From Sarcina sp034439435 (GTDB lineage Bacteria; Bacillota; Clostridia; Clostridiales; Clostridiaceae): 64,000 nt of DNA. Shown piece after piece: positions 34,553-43,604 of the stretch. A model generated the notes under the pieces. It made no database searches. It was given only the letters and a program-made list of their open reading frames with translations, and was not told where the DNA came from. The position numbers and the translations under genes are program-made. The DNA lies in the NCBI RefSeq assembly GCF_034439435.1, contig NZ_JAPCKJ010000002.1, positions 1 to 64,000 on the forward strand. Reading direction: 5' to 3'. Within the stretch, counting starts at the first letter, position 1, and each line of letters opens with the position of its first letter.

Positions 34553-35938
34553 ATGGGCAAAAAGTCAACAGACTTAGGAAAAGATAGCATAGGAAAACTT
34601 CTTTTTAAATTAGCTATGCCAGCTATAATCGCTCAGCTTGTTAATGTTCTATACAATATAGTTGATAGAATGTTTATAGGAAGATTACCTGCAGGTGATA
34701 TGGCAATGGCGGGTGTTGGAGTAGCTTTCCCAATTATAATGATAGTATCTGCATTTAGTGCACTAATTGGTATGGGGGGAGCTCCCTTAGCAGCTATAAA
34801 AATGGGAGAGAAAAAACAAGAAGATGCAGAAGAAATAATGACAAACAGTTTTTCTGCACTTGTAGGATTAGCAGTAATTTTAACTGTAATTTTCTTTATA
34901 TTTAAGGAGCCTATTTTATGGGCTTTTGGAGCTAGTGAAGCAACTATAGGATATGCTATGGATTATTTAGGTATTTATTTGATAGGTACTATATTTGTTG
35001 AAATAGCTTTAGGTATGAATCCTTTTATTAATACACAGGGATTTGCTAAAACTGGTATGATAACAGTTATGGTTGGAGCGGTAATAAACATTGTCTTAGA
35101 TCCTATATTAATTTTTGGTTTAGACATGGGAGTTAAAGGAGCAGCTTTAGCAACTATAATTGGACAAATGGCATCTGCTATATGGGTATTATATTTCTTA
35201 TTTGGAAAGCAAAGTATTCTTAGAATAAGAAAGAAATTCTTAATGCCAAAGTTAAAAATACTATTTTCAATAATGGCTTTAGGTATATCACCTTTTATAA
35301 TGCAGGCTACAGAAAGTTTAGTAATAATAACTATGAATAATAATCTTTTAAAATATGGTGGTGACTTAGCTGTAGGAGCTATGACTATTATGAGTAGTGT
35401 AATGCAAATTATATTACTTCCTTTAATGGGGCTTTCTCAAGGAGCTCAACCTATAATAAGTTATAATTATGGAGCAAAGCAGCTTGATAGAGTGAAAAAG
35501 ACTTTTAAATTACTTCTAATTTCTTCTCTAGTATTTAGTATTACTATGTGGGGAGCGTTAATAACATTCCCAGAAACATTTGTAAAAATATTTAATAGTA
35601 ATAATCCTCAATTAATGGAGATAACTTCATGGAGTATTAGAATATACTTCGCTGGTATTGGAATTTTCGGTGCGCAGGTTGCATGTCAACAGACTTTCTT
35701 AGCTTTAGGACAAGCAAAGATATCATTAATCTTAGCATTGCTTAGAAAGGTAGTACTTTTAATACCATTTATATATATACTTCCAATGATTTTTGAAAAT
35801 AAACTAAAAGGTGTTCTTATGGCAGAACCATTTGCAGATATAATAGCAGCTTTAACTACTATAATATGCTTTGCTGTATTTTATAAGAAACATCTATCAA
35901 AAAGTTTAGAAGAGGAAGAGTTAAAAGTAAATTATTAA
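34553..35938 (+). CDS. MATE-family efflux transporter
   Basis: A 12-helix exporter of the MATE family, about 461 aa. Marks are LFKLAMPAIIAQLVNVLYNIVDRMFIG in the first helix, FSALIGMGGAPLAAIKMGE, the NPFINTQGFAKTGM loop and GLSQGAQPIISYNYGAK in the second half. These proteins expel drugs or metabolites using Na+ or H+ gradients; substrate unknown. The ATG at 34553 has GGTGA just upstream; an ATG at 34541 is also possible. It ends at a hairpin that lies immediately ahead of the polymer-assembly operon. Confidence 0.86.
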   Translation: MGKKSTDLGKDSIGKLLFKLAMPAIIAQLVNVLYNIVDRMFIGRLPAGDMAMAGVGVAFPIIMIVSAFSALIGMGGAPLAAIKMGEKKQEDAEEIMTNSFSALVGLAVILTVIFFIFKEPILWAFGASEATIGYAMDYLGIYLIGTIFVEIALGMNPFINTQGFAKTGMITVMVGAVINIVLDPILIFGLDMGVKGAALATIIGQMASAIWVLYFLFGKQSILRIRKKFLMPKLKILFSIMALGISPFIMQATESLVIITMNNNLLKYGGDLAVGAMTIMSSVMQIILLPLMGLSQGAQPIISYNYGAKQLDRVKKTFKLLLISSLVFSITMWGALITFPETFVKIFNSNNPQLMEITSWSIRIYFAGIGIFGAQVACQQTFLALGQAKISLILALLRKVVLLIPFIYILPMIFENKLKGVLMAEPFADIIAALTTIICFAVFYKKHLSKSLEEEELKVNY

Positions 35939-35942
35939 TCAA

Positions 35943-36000
35943 TAAAAGCTATTTTAAAATGCGAATCGCTAAGAATCGTTAATTTAAAAATAGCTTTTTA
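35943..36000 (+). terminator. Hairpin between MATE gene and polymer operon
   Basis: AAAAGCTATTTTAAA pairs with TTTAAAAATAGCTTTT with one bulge, followed by T's. The loop holds a tandem repeat GAATCGCTAA-GAATCGTTAA (35963-35982). Only 30 bases separate it from the next start codon. Confidence 0.7.
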
Positions 36001-36029
36001 AATCCAAAAAATTAAGAAAGGAACTTAAG

Positions 36030-36722
36030 ATGATTGTAAATAGAAGAGAATTAAAGTATGCAATAAGCGAATTTGATTATTATAAATTAGAAAATTTGCT
36101 TAAAAAGATTTTAACTCCTGATAAAAATAATGGTAATTATGGATATAGTATTAGAAGTTTATATTTTGATTCTATAGATAATTGCGATTACTATGCAAAG
36201 ATTGGAGGTGAAGAAGTAAGGAAGAAAATTAGACTTAGAATATATAGGACAGATTGTCAGTGGGTTAAATTAGAAATCAAAAGAAAGATTAATGTTAATC
36301 AAAAGAAAGAAACTTTAAGTATAAGTAGAGAAGATGCAATAGCTCTAATAAATAAGGAGTATACGGTGCTATTAAAATACAATAGTCCTATTGCAGAGGC
36401 TGCTTATAACATAATGACAATAGGGCAATATCAGCCGGTTGTTTTAGTAGAGTATAATAGACGAGCATATATACATGAAGAAAATAGTATAAGAGTTACA
36501 CTAGATAGTGATATAAGGGCTAGCGAAACTGATTTTGATTTGTTTTCTAAAGATGTTTTCTTAACGCCTGTATTTACTCATTATGATGGACTTTTAGAGG
36601 TAAAGTATGATGGAGACTTCTTTTGTTGGATATCTCAAATAGTTAATGGAAGAGATGCAGTAAATCAATCAATGAGTAAATATTGTGCTTCAAGAAGATT
36701 TTTTGAAAATTATTTAGCTTAA
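36030..36722 (+). CDS. VTC-domain protein (polyphosphate-polymerase fold)
   Basis: The 230-residue protein is a single VTC tunnel domain. The basic tunnel residues known from yeast Vtc4 have clear counterparts: R5/R6 and K9 (NRRELKYAIS), R68/R70/R73 (IRLRIYR), E82/K84 (LEIKRK), R144/R145 (YNRRAY), E190/K192 (LEVKYD) and K217 (MSKY). Known VTC enzymes make polyphosphate from ATP; here there is no SPX domain, as usual in bacteria. It is cytoplasmic and has AAAGGAAC upstream of the ATG. First gene of a six-gene operon with DUF4956, CotH, GH-like, HEAT and glycosyltransferase genes. Activity is inferred from residue conservation. Confidence 0.85.
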   Translation: MIVNRRELKYAISEFDYYKLENLLKKILTPDKNNGNYGYSIRSLYFDSIDNCDYYAKIGGEEVRKKIRLRIYRTDCQWVKLEIKRKINVNQKKETLSISREDAIALINKEYTVLLKYNSPIAEAAYNIMTIGQYQPVVLVEYNRRAYIHEENSIRVTLDSDIRASETDFDLFSKDVFLTPVFTHYDGLLEVKYDGDFFCWISQIVNGRDAVNQSMSKYCASRRFFENYLA

Positions 36723-36748
36723 ATTTAAGAAACGTGAGGGAAAATAGG

Positions 36749-37417
36749 ATGAAAGAAAAATTATATGATTATTTAATAAGTAATAGTAGCGAAATAGGAG
36801 CATTTAAAGCTTTTGAAATTTTAGTGGTGGCTTTAATTATAAGTTTAATAATATTTATAACATATAAGGTAACATATAGTGGTGTTATGTATAATAAAAA
36901 GTTTAATGTATCATTAGTTATGTTAGTTTTAATTACAAGTATGGTTATGATTGTAATAGGTAGTAATATAGCTTTATCATTAGGGATGGTTGGAGCATTA
37001 TCTATCGTACGTTTTCGTACTGCGGTTAAGGATCCGAGAGATACAATGTACATATTTTGGGCTATTTCAACAGGTATATGTGTAGGAACACAAAGTTATG
37101 TAATAGCCATAGTTGGAACTGTATTCTTAAGTGTTATAATATTTGCCTTAAGTGTAGGTGGATTAGGTAAGGAAGACAGATATATTTTAATAATAAGGGG
37201 AATAAGAGAAAAAGAAGAAGAAATGATGAGTTGTGTATTTAAAGCTTTTAAATCAGGACAATTGAGAGCTAAGAATTCAACAGGAAAAAATATAGAGTTA
37301 GTTTATCAAATAAAAATAAAAAGAGATGATGATAAAGGGATATTAAAAGAACTATATTCAATAGAGGGGGTTTCTGCAGTTAATATAGTTGCTCAAAATG
37401 GAGAGACTTTAGGTTAA
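36749..37417 (+). CDS. DUF4956 membrane protein
   Basis: About 222 aa. Helices at roughly residues 17-40, 50-75, 85-105 and 115-140 are followed by a cytoplasmic alpha/beta domain (about 150-222) that looks like a small regulatory fold. The conserved SLGMVGALSIVRFRTAVKDPRDTMYIFW marks DUF4956, a family often encoded beside VTC and CotH genes. The ATG at 36749 follows GAGGG by 7 bases; the GTG at 36734 overlaps it. The CotH gene starts two bases after its stop. It probably anchors or couples the VTC protein to the membrane, which is inference. Confidence 0.8.
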   Translation: MKEKLYDYLISNSSEIGAFKAFEILVVALIISLIIFITYKVTYSGVMYNKKFNVSLVMLVLITSMVMIVIGSNIALSLGMVGALSIVRFRTAVKDPRDTMYIFWAISTGICVGTQSYVIAIVGTVFLSVIIFALSVGGLGKEDRYILIIRGIREKEEEMMSCVFKAFKSGQLRAKNSTGKNIELVYQIKIKRDDDKGILKELYSIEGVSAVNIVAQNGETLG

Positions 37418-37418
37418 T

Positions 37419-38894
37419 ATGAAATCAAAAAGAATATTTTGGATAATATTTACTCAGATATTATTAGCGGTATTTTTTATTGGCTGTACTAGTGAAACCT
37501 TTAAAGAAAAAGAATCGAATAATAAAGAATTTTCTAAAGAAGAAAATGAAAAAAAAGAAGGTTATAACCTCCCACTAGTAGTTATAGATACCAATGGAAA
37601 GAAGATAAATGGAAATGAGAGCATAAATGGAACAATAAAAATATATGATTCAGAAGATGGTATAAACAGTTTAAGTGATGAACCTATTTTAGAATCTAAT
37701 ATACAAATAAAAATAAGAGGAAATACAACTAGAAGAGTTCCTAAAAAACAATATAGTATAGATTTAATGGATGAAAATGAAAAGAAAAGAGAAGAGGAGA
37801 TATTAGGTATGCCAAAGGAATCTGAATGGATATTAAATGCTCCCTTTGAGGATAAGTCTCTTCTAAGAAATTATCTGGCATACAACATATCAGGTGAAAT
37901 TATGGAATATGCTCCAAGGGCTAAGTATTGTGAGGCTTTTATAGTTGATGATGGAGAACATATAAGTGAAAATCATTATAAGGGCGTATTTCTAATGATA
38001 GAACAAATAAAGAGAGATGAAAATAGAGTTAATATTTCTAAAAGTAATTCGTCAAGAGATGAAACAAGTTTTATAGTTGAAAAGAATAATCCTAAGGAAA
38101 AGGATATAGTGCTACATAATTATGGGAAAGAGACATATTTGTATGATTATCCTATTTTAGCTTCCTATCCTAAAAAGGATTTAACAGAAGGACAGATGGA
38201 CTATATAAGTAAAACTATAAGTATTTTTGAGAGAAGTTTATACTCTAATGAATTTGAAAATAAAAATATAGGGTACGAGAAATATATAGATGTAGATACT
38301 TTTGTTGATTACTATATTATAAATGAGTTCTTTAATAATACAGATGCAGGAATATTAAGTACTTATCTTCATAAAGATTTTGGAGAAAAAATAAAAGCTG
38401 GACCTGTATGGGATTTTAATGCTTCAATGGGAAATAGTAATGTTTTAAGTCCTTATTATGACTATAAGGGTTTTTATATGAATAGAACTGCTTGGTTTGA
38501 TAGGCTTATGGAAGATAAGAGTTTTGTAACAAAAGTAATAAATAGATATAAATTGCTTAGAAAAACTTATTTAAGTGATGAATATTTAATTGAATTTATC
38601 GATAATACTGTAAAGATGTTAGGAGATGCTCCTAATAGGAATTTTGAGGTTTGGCCTATATATATGTGTAATCAATTTGAGATGTTTAAAGATTATAGAA
38701 ATGACTTTTCTCAATTTGAAGATGATCCTAAAAAGTTAGATGAATATTTAAAAGATAATACTGGTCTTTTTAAATCAACAGAGAATATGGCAACTTCCTA
38801 TAATGAAGAAATCGAAATGCTTAAGGTATTTTTGGTTAATAGGGGAAGATGGATAGACGAAAATATAGATAAACTTTATAAATGGACAGAGTAA
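37419..38894 (+). CDS. CotH-kinase family lipoprotein
   Basis: The N terminus is a lipoprotein signal with a cysteine in FFIGCTSE (about residue 23), so the protein sits outside the membrane. The remaining ~460 residues form a CotH domain: SNIQIKIRGNTTRR, KKQYSIDL, NAPFEDKSLLRNYLAY, FVDYYIINEFFNNTDAG and GPVWDFNASMGN. The last two carry the acidic residues needed by spore-coat CotH kinases. CotH proteins are atypical kinases that phosphorylate coat proteins; here the partner is unknown and there is no CotB or CotG nearby. It is translationally close to the DUF4956 gene (two bases) and is part of the polymer-assembly operon. Confidence 0.85.
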   Translation: MKSKRIFWIIFTQILLAVFFIGCTSETFKEKESNNKEFSKEENEKKEGYNLPLVVIDTNGKKINGNESINGTIKIYDSEDGINSLSDEPILESNIQIKIRGNTTRRVPKKQYSIDLMDENEKKREEEILGMPKESEWILNAPFEDKSLLRNYLAYNISGEIMEYAPRAKYCEAFIVDDGEHISENHYKGVFLMIEQIKRDENRVNISKSNSSRDETSFIVEKNNPKEKDIVLHNYGKETYLYDYPILASYPKKDLTEGQMDYISKTISIFERSLYSNEFENKNIGYEKYIDVDTFVDYYIINEFFNNTDAGILSTYLHKDFGEKIKAGPVWDFNASMGNSNVLSPYYDYKGFYMNRTAWFDRLMEDKSFVTKVINRYKLLRKTYLSDEYLIEFIDNTVKMLGDAPNRNFEVWPIYMCNQFEMFKDYRNDFSQFEDDPKKLDEYLKDNTGLFKSTENMATSYNEEIEMLKVFLVNRGRWIDENIDKLYKWTE

Positions 38895-38908
38895 GGGAGA
38901 AAATATAA

Positions 38909-40966
38909 ATGAAAAAATTTTTGATTTTTAGTATTTTTACATTTTTCTTTGTCTTATTTGGAATTAGCTTTGTAGAAAAAATAGAATATTTAAAAAAGGA
39001 TATTAATGTTTTTTCAGAAGTAGATGGTAAGAAAATTTTTATAGGTGATGAAAAAATTGATATAAATGGAATAAATATCAGTTCAACTAAACCAGGAAGC
39101 TTTCCAGGAGATCTTAAAGCTAATAAAGAAGACTATAGAAGATGGTTTGAAAATATAAAAGAACTGAATTTAAATTGTTTAAGAGTTCAAGGGCTTATGA
39201 ATCCAGAATTTTATAAAGCTTTATATGATTTTAACTTAAATAATGATAAGCCACTTTATTTGTTGCAAGGAATATCATTAAATGAAGTAGAAGTAGATAA
39301 TGGAGAAGACATTCAAGGAGAAAAGGTTTCAGATGAGTTAAAGAAAAACATAGAAATAACTATTGATGCTATTCATGGAAATAAGGTGCCGGTATTAAGT
39401 AGTAATGCTAAGAAGGTTTATGAAACTGATATTTCAAATTACGTACTTGGTTATACAATTGGAAATGAATTATCTTATGATGATATTATTTATTCTGAAA
39501 TAATGAATGATTTATCTAAGTTCAAAGGAAATTATGTACAAGTTAAGGATGGTGCTTCAGATACAGAGATTTATTTAAGTTATATAGCAGATTATTTAGT
39601 AGAATATGAAAGCGAAAATTATAAAGAACAAAGGGCTATAAGTTTTGTTTCAATGGAAAATGACATAATGAAATTTATAAGAGACGGGTACGTAAATAAG
39701 AAAAACAAAGAAAAAAGATTCATTGATATTGAAAATATCCAAAGAACAGATAATTTTAAGGCAGGAATATTTGTATCTTATAATGTTTCTATAGCAAAGG
39801 ATGATTCTTTGCTTGAGAATGATACTTTATTAGAATATTTCACTAAATTAAATGAATACCATAGTATACCAGTTGTTATATCAGAATATTCAATACCTTC
39901 AGCTAGAATGGCTGGAGATTTCATGAAAAATGATGAAAAAGGATATATAACTGAAAAAGAGCAAGGAAATATGTTAATAGAGGCACATAATGCTATTAGA
40001 GAATCAGGCTGCGCTGGAGGAATCTTATTTGAATGGCAGGATAGTTGGTATAGATCAGCTTGGAATACAAAAGAGCTATTTAACTTAGATAAAAGTGCTT
40101 ATTGGAGTAATACTCAAGTATTTAGTCAAAATTTTGGAATTTTAGCATTTGATCCAGGTGAAGAAAAAAGTGTTTCTTATCCAGATGAAAGTATAGGAGA
40201 ATGGAAAGAAAAAGATTTAATAAGTAAAAATGAAGAATTAAGTCTTTCCATGAAAGAAGATGAAAAATACTTATATTTTCTAATAAAATCTACTAAGCCT
40301 ATAAATGAAAAAGATAGGATATATATTGACTTAGATATTACACCTAATTCTGGCGTTGATAAGAATGAGGAGAGAAATTTAATCTTTGAAAATAATGTTG
40401 ATTTCATAATAGATTTAGGTAAAAAAAATAGTAAGGTATTAGTTCATGAATATTATGATACATTTAGGTTTATAGAAAAGAGAAGTGAACTTAAAGTAAA
40501 TCCTAATAAAATTGATGTCGATAAGAATGGAGAAAAGTTTTCAGTAGTAAAAATCCACTCTAAAGAAAAGAGTTATTCAGAAGTTACTAATACATTTAAG
40601 GAAGCTAAATCTTATGAAACAGGAAATTTAGTTTTAGGAAATGGAAATCCTAAAAGTGATGAGTTTAATTCAGTTGCTGACTATTATATTGGTGATAATT
40701 ATATAGAACTTAGAATCCCATGGGGAATATTAAACTTTAAGGATCCATCAACTAAAAGTATAATAGATGATTTTTATGAAACATTTTCTTTCGGTTCTAA
40801 AAAAATAGATTATGTTAATGTTGGAGTTACAAGAAAAAATAAGAATGGAGAAAGTTTAAGATTAAATTCTCAATCATTTAATTTAGATTCTTGGACAAAA
40901 CCTAAGTACCATGAAAGACTTAAAGAATCTTATTATATGCTCAAGGAAGAATTTAACAAGAAATAA
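38909..40966 (+). CDS. Membrane-anchored clan GH-A-like protein
   Basis: A 685-residue exported protein. Residues 1-20 form an uncleaved or cleaved hydrophobic segment. Residues about 50-420 look like a TIM-barrel glycoside hydrolase: INGINISSTKPGSFPGD, LNLNCLRVQGLMNPEFY, GYTIGNELSYD with the Asn-Glu pair expected of the acid/base, and VVISEYSIPSARM with a possible nucleophile glutamate, then FEWQDSWYRSAWN. Residues about 450-600 resemble a beta-sandwich of DOMON/CBM9 type (YLYFLIKS...IYIDLDITPNSG). It may trim or transfer the glycan made by the synthase encoded two genes later. No family was named with certainty. Confidence 0.7.
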   Translation: MKKFLIFSIFTFFFVLFGISFVEKIEYLKKDINVFSEVDGKKIFIGDEKIDINGINISSTKPGSFPGDLKANKEDYRRWFENIKELNLNCLRVQGLMNPEFYKALYDFNLNNDKPLYLLQGISLNEVEVDNGEDIQGEKVSDELKKNIEITIDAIHGNKVPVLSSNAKKVYETDISNYVLGYTIGNELSYDDIIYSEIMNDLSKFKGNYVQVKDGASDTEIYLSYIADYLVEYESENYKEQRAISFVSMENDIMKFIRDGYVNKKNKEKRFIDIENIQRTDNFKAGIFVSYNVSIAKDDSLLENDTLLEYFTKLNEYHSIPVVISEYSIPSARMAGDFMKNDEKGYITEKEQGNMLIEAHNAIRESGCAGGILFEWQDSWYRSAWNTKELFNLDKSAYWSNTQVFSQNFGILAFDPGEEKSVSYPDESIGEWKEKDLISKNEELSLSMKEDEKYLYFLIKSTKPINEKDRIYIDLDITPNSGVDKNEERNLIFENNVDFIIDLGKKNSKVLVHEYYDTFRFIEKRSELKVNPNKIDVDKNGEKFSVVKIHSKEKSYSEVTNTFKEAKSYETGNLVLGNGNPKSDEFNSVADYYIGDNYIELRIPWGILNFKDPSTKSIIDDFYETFSFGSKKIDYVNVGVTRKNKNGESLRLNSQSFNLDSWTKPKYHERLKESYYMLKEEFNKK

Positions 40967-40975
40967 GGAGGAAAT

Positions 40976-42109
40976 ATGCAGATAGTACCTTATATATTTT
41001 TATCTTTAATTCTTTTCATATATATAATATTTATGTCAATATTATATATAAAATTTGAAAAACTAGTTACTAGAAAAAGAGAAGAAAAAATAAGTAATAT
41101 AGAGAATGAAATTATAGAAAATATAAAAACACAGGTTTTAAAAGTAACTAATAATAACAATCTTTCTAAAGATGAAATTTTATATGTAAAGAAAATTTTA
41201 AGAAAAAGTAAAAGTAGACAAGCTTTTAATAATATTATTTCAGAATTAAATGATGTTAAAAGTTCTAAATATGATATATCAAAATTTATGATAAATTATT
41301 TAGAAGTAATAGAATATGAAATTAAAAAATATAGAAAAAAAGACTCTATAAAGAAGTGTTACTTTATATTAAATTTAGGAGAATATAAGGTTAATACTTT
41401 AGAAATACAAAAGTTCTTAATAGAGTGTTTAGAAGATAACTCTCTTTATGTAAGATACAATGCTTTAAATTCAATAGCTAGAATTGGTAAGAAAGAGAAT
41501 TTTATCGAGGCTTTAATATATATGTCTAAAAATAAAATATATTTAAATAATAAGGTTTTTATTGAAGTTCTTGATAAGTTTAAAAACAATTATGAGGTCA
41601 ATAAAGAGCTGTTAAAAAATTTAGATAAATTAAGTGCCGAAATACAATGTCTTATAATAGATAGCTTTTCTAAAAATAAGTTTGATTTTTGTAAAGAAAG
41701 CATTTTAATGAAGTTAAAAGAGGAAAGTCATAGAGAGGTAAGAATAAGTATAATAAAATATTTTGGAAATAATTATTATGATGAGGCTCAGGATAGCTTA
41801 ATTAAATTATTATCTTCTAAATGGTGGGAAGAAAGGGCAATGGCAGCAAAAAGTATTGGTAAGTATTATTCTTTTGAAGTTGAGAATAGTCTAAAAGAAT
41901 CTATTAAAGATGAAAATTGGTATGTTAGATTAAATTCAGCATCAAGTATTTTAGAAAATAATTGTACTAAAGAGATAGTTAAAGAAGTTTTAAATAGTGA
42001 AGATAAATATGCTAAAGAGATTTTATTATATGTTTTACAGCAAAAGAATAAAACTTTATATGATAAGATTTTAGATTATAAGGATGGGAGAATGGCTTTA
42101 ACATGTTAG
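40976..42109 (+). CDS. Membrane-anchored HEAT-repeat protein
   Basis: A 377-residue protein with one N-terminal membrane helix (about residues 4-26), a basic stretch and then helical repeats. The repeats such as SLYVRYNALNSIARIGKKEN, REVRISIIKYFGNNYYDEA, WWEERAMAAKSIGKYYS and NWYVRLNSASSIL are HEAT-like. It is likely a cytosolic scaffold tethered to the membrane. AGGAGG precedes the ATG and its end overlaps the glycosyltransferase gene by seven bases, so the two are tightly coupled and may interact. Confidence 0.75.
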   Translation: MQIVPYIFLSLILFIYIIFMSILYIKFEKLVTRKREEKISNIENEIIENIKTQVLKVTNNNNLSKDEILYVKKILRKSKSRQAFNNIISELNDVKSSKYDISKFMINYLEVIEYEIKKYRKKDSIKKCYFILNLGEYKVNTLEIQKFLIECLEDNSLYVRYNALNSIARIGKKENFIEALIYMSKNKIYLNNKVFIEVLDKFKNNYEVNKELLKNLDKLSAEIQCLIIDSFSKNKFDFCKESILMKLKEESHREVRISIIKYFGNNYYDEAQDSLIKLLSSKWWEERAMAAKSIGKYYSFEVENSLKESIKDENWYVRLNSASSILENNCTKEIVKEVLNSEDKYAKEILLYVLQQKNKTLYDKILDYKDGRMALTC

Positions 42110-43506
42110 AAAATATAGTTGACTTTATAAATTTGCTTTTTATGTACTATATATTTATTTATGCCATAATATTTTTCATATCTACTGTATATTCTATTAT
42201 AGAATTATATGAATTTAACTTAAAGAAGAGATTTAAGAATACAATAAATATTTATGATAAGAAGAGTTATACCCCAGCTTCAATTTTAGTTCCTGCTTAT
42301 AATGAAGAAAAAACTATTTTAAAATGTATTGATTCCTTATTATCATTAGATTATCCAGAATATGAAATAGTTGTAATTAACGACGGATCTAAAGATAAAA
42401 CATTAGATGTATTAGTAAATAGATTTAACTTAAAAAAAGTTGAAAGACCTATTAGAAGGTTAATAAGATGTAAAGAAACAATAGATGTTTATGAAGGATT
42501 CGAGAAAGTAAATATAACTTTGATAAATAAAGAAAATGGTGGGAAAGCAGATGCTTTAAATATGGGAATTAATGCTTCAAAATATCCTTTGTTTTTAACA
42601 TTAGATGCAGATTCTATATTACAGAAAGATTCTTTAAGTAATATAGTTATTCCATTTATGGAAAATGAAAATACTATAGCTGTTGGTGGAAATGTAAAAA
42701 TATCTAATAAAGTGTTATTAGAAAGTGGTGTAGTTAAGAAAAATAGTCTTCCTAAGAAGTGGTTAGTTATTTTTCAAATAATAGAATATTATAGAGTGTT
42801 TTTAACAACTAGGGTTTGGTTTAACAAATTTAATGGAAATCTAATAATATCAGGTGCTTTTGGGTTGTTTAAAAAAAAGGCTGTAATAAATGTAGGAGGA
42901 TATAACTCTAATAGTATTGGAGAAGATATGGAACTTGTTATGAAGCTACACTCTTTTAATAAGAAGAATGAAAATAAGTATAGTATACAATATACACCAA
43001 ATGCTATTTGTTGGTCTCAGGCTCCAGAAAAGATTAGGGATTTAAAAAGTCAGAGAAAAAGATGGCATATGGGACTTATGCAAAGTTTATTCGAGCATAA
43101 ATATATATTCTTAAATTTAAAATATGGTGTGGTAGGTGTATTTTCTTTTTTATACTATTTAGTGTATGAGATGTTATCATGTTTAATTGAAATTTGTGGA
43201 GCTATATTTGTAACAATATCATATTTTACTGGGTTTATAAATTTAAAGTTTTTTATTACTTTTATGTGTATCTACATGTTATACAGCACATTAATATCCA
43301 TATCATCCATTTTCTTAGAGGAGTATTTCTTTGATACAAATCTAAGAGTAAAAGATAAGCTTAAACTTATGTTATTTAGTTTTCTTGAGGCTTTTGGATA
43401 TAGACAAATATGTTCTTTATTTAGAATAGTTGCTATATTTACTTATAGAAAGAAAAAGAATCAATGGGGAGAAATTGAAAGGGTAAGTTATTTAGAAAGT
43501 GCATAA
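42103..43506 (+). CDS. Processive family 2 glycosyltransferase (membrane synthase)
   Basis: A 467-residue membrane glycosyltransferase of the GT2 synthase type (relatives include PgaC, hyaluronan and cellulose synthases). One or two N-terminal helices, a cytoplasmic catalytic domain and at least three C-terminal helices are visible. Motifs are ILVPAYNEEKTI, VINDGSKDKT (first Asp), LTLDADS (DxD), IGEDMELVMKL (catalytic ED) and SQRKRWHMG (QxxRW), which together indicate polymer elongation and export. The polymer cannot be predicted. It is the last gene of the operon, overlapping the HEAT gene and followed by a strong terminator. Confidence 0.86.
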   Translation: MLENIVDFINLLFMYYIFIYAIIFFISTVYSIIELYEFNLKKRFKNTINIYDKKSYTPASILVPAYNEEKTILKCIDSLLSLDYPEYEIVVINDGSKDKTLDVLVNRFNLKKVERPIRRLIRCKETIDVYEGFEKVNITLINKENGGKADALNMGINASKYPLFLTLDADSILQKDSLSNIVIPFMENENTIAVGGNVKISNKVLLESGVVKKNSLPKKWLVIFQIIEYYRVFLTTRVWFNKFNGNLIISGAFGLFKKKAVINVGGYNSNSIGEDMELVMKLHSFNKKNENKYSIQYTPNAICWSQAPEKIRDLKSQRKRWHMGLMQSLFEHKYIFLNLKYGVVGVFSFLYYLVYEMLSCLIEICGAIFVTISYFTGFINLKFFITFMCIYMLYSTLISISSIFLEEYFFDTNLRVKDKLKLMLFSFLEAFGYRQICSLFRIVAIFTYRKKKNQWGEIERVSYLESA

Positions 43507-43513
43507 AAATTAG

Positions 43514-43553
43514 AAGGGAGAAAGAATTAAATTCTTTCTCCCTTTTTATTTTT
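43514..43553 (+). terminator. Terminator of the polymer-assembly operon
   Basis: AAGGGAGAAAGAAT (43514-43527) pairs perfectly with ATTCTTTCTCCCTT (43531-43544), loop TAA, then T-rich. Confidence 0.9.
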
Positions 43554-43604
43554 ATTAATTATATGATAAAGTTTATATATAGACAATGAAAATAGGTGAT
43601 TTAA

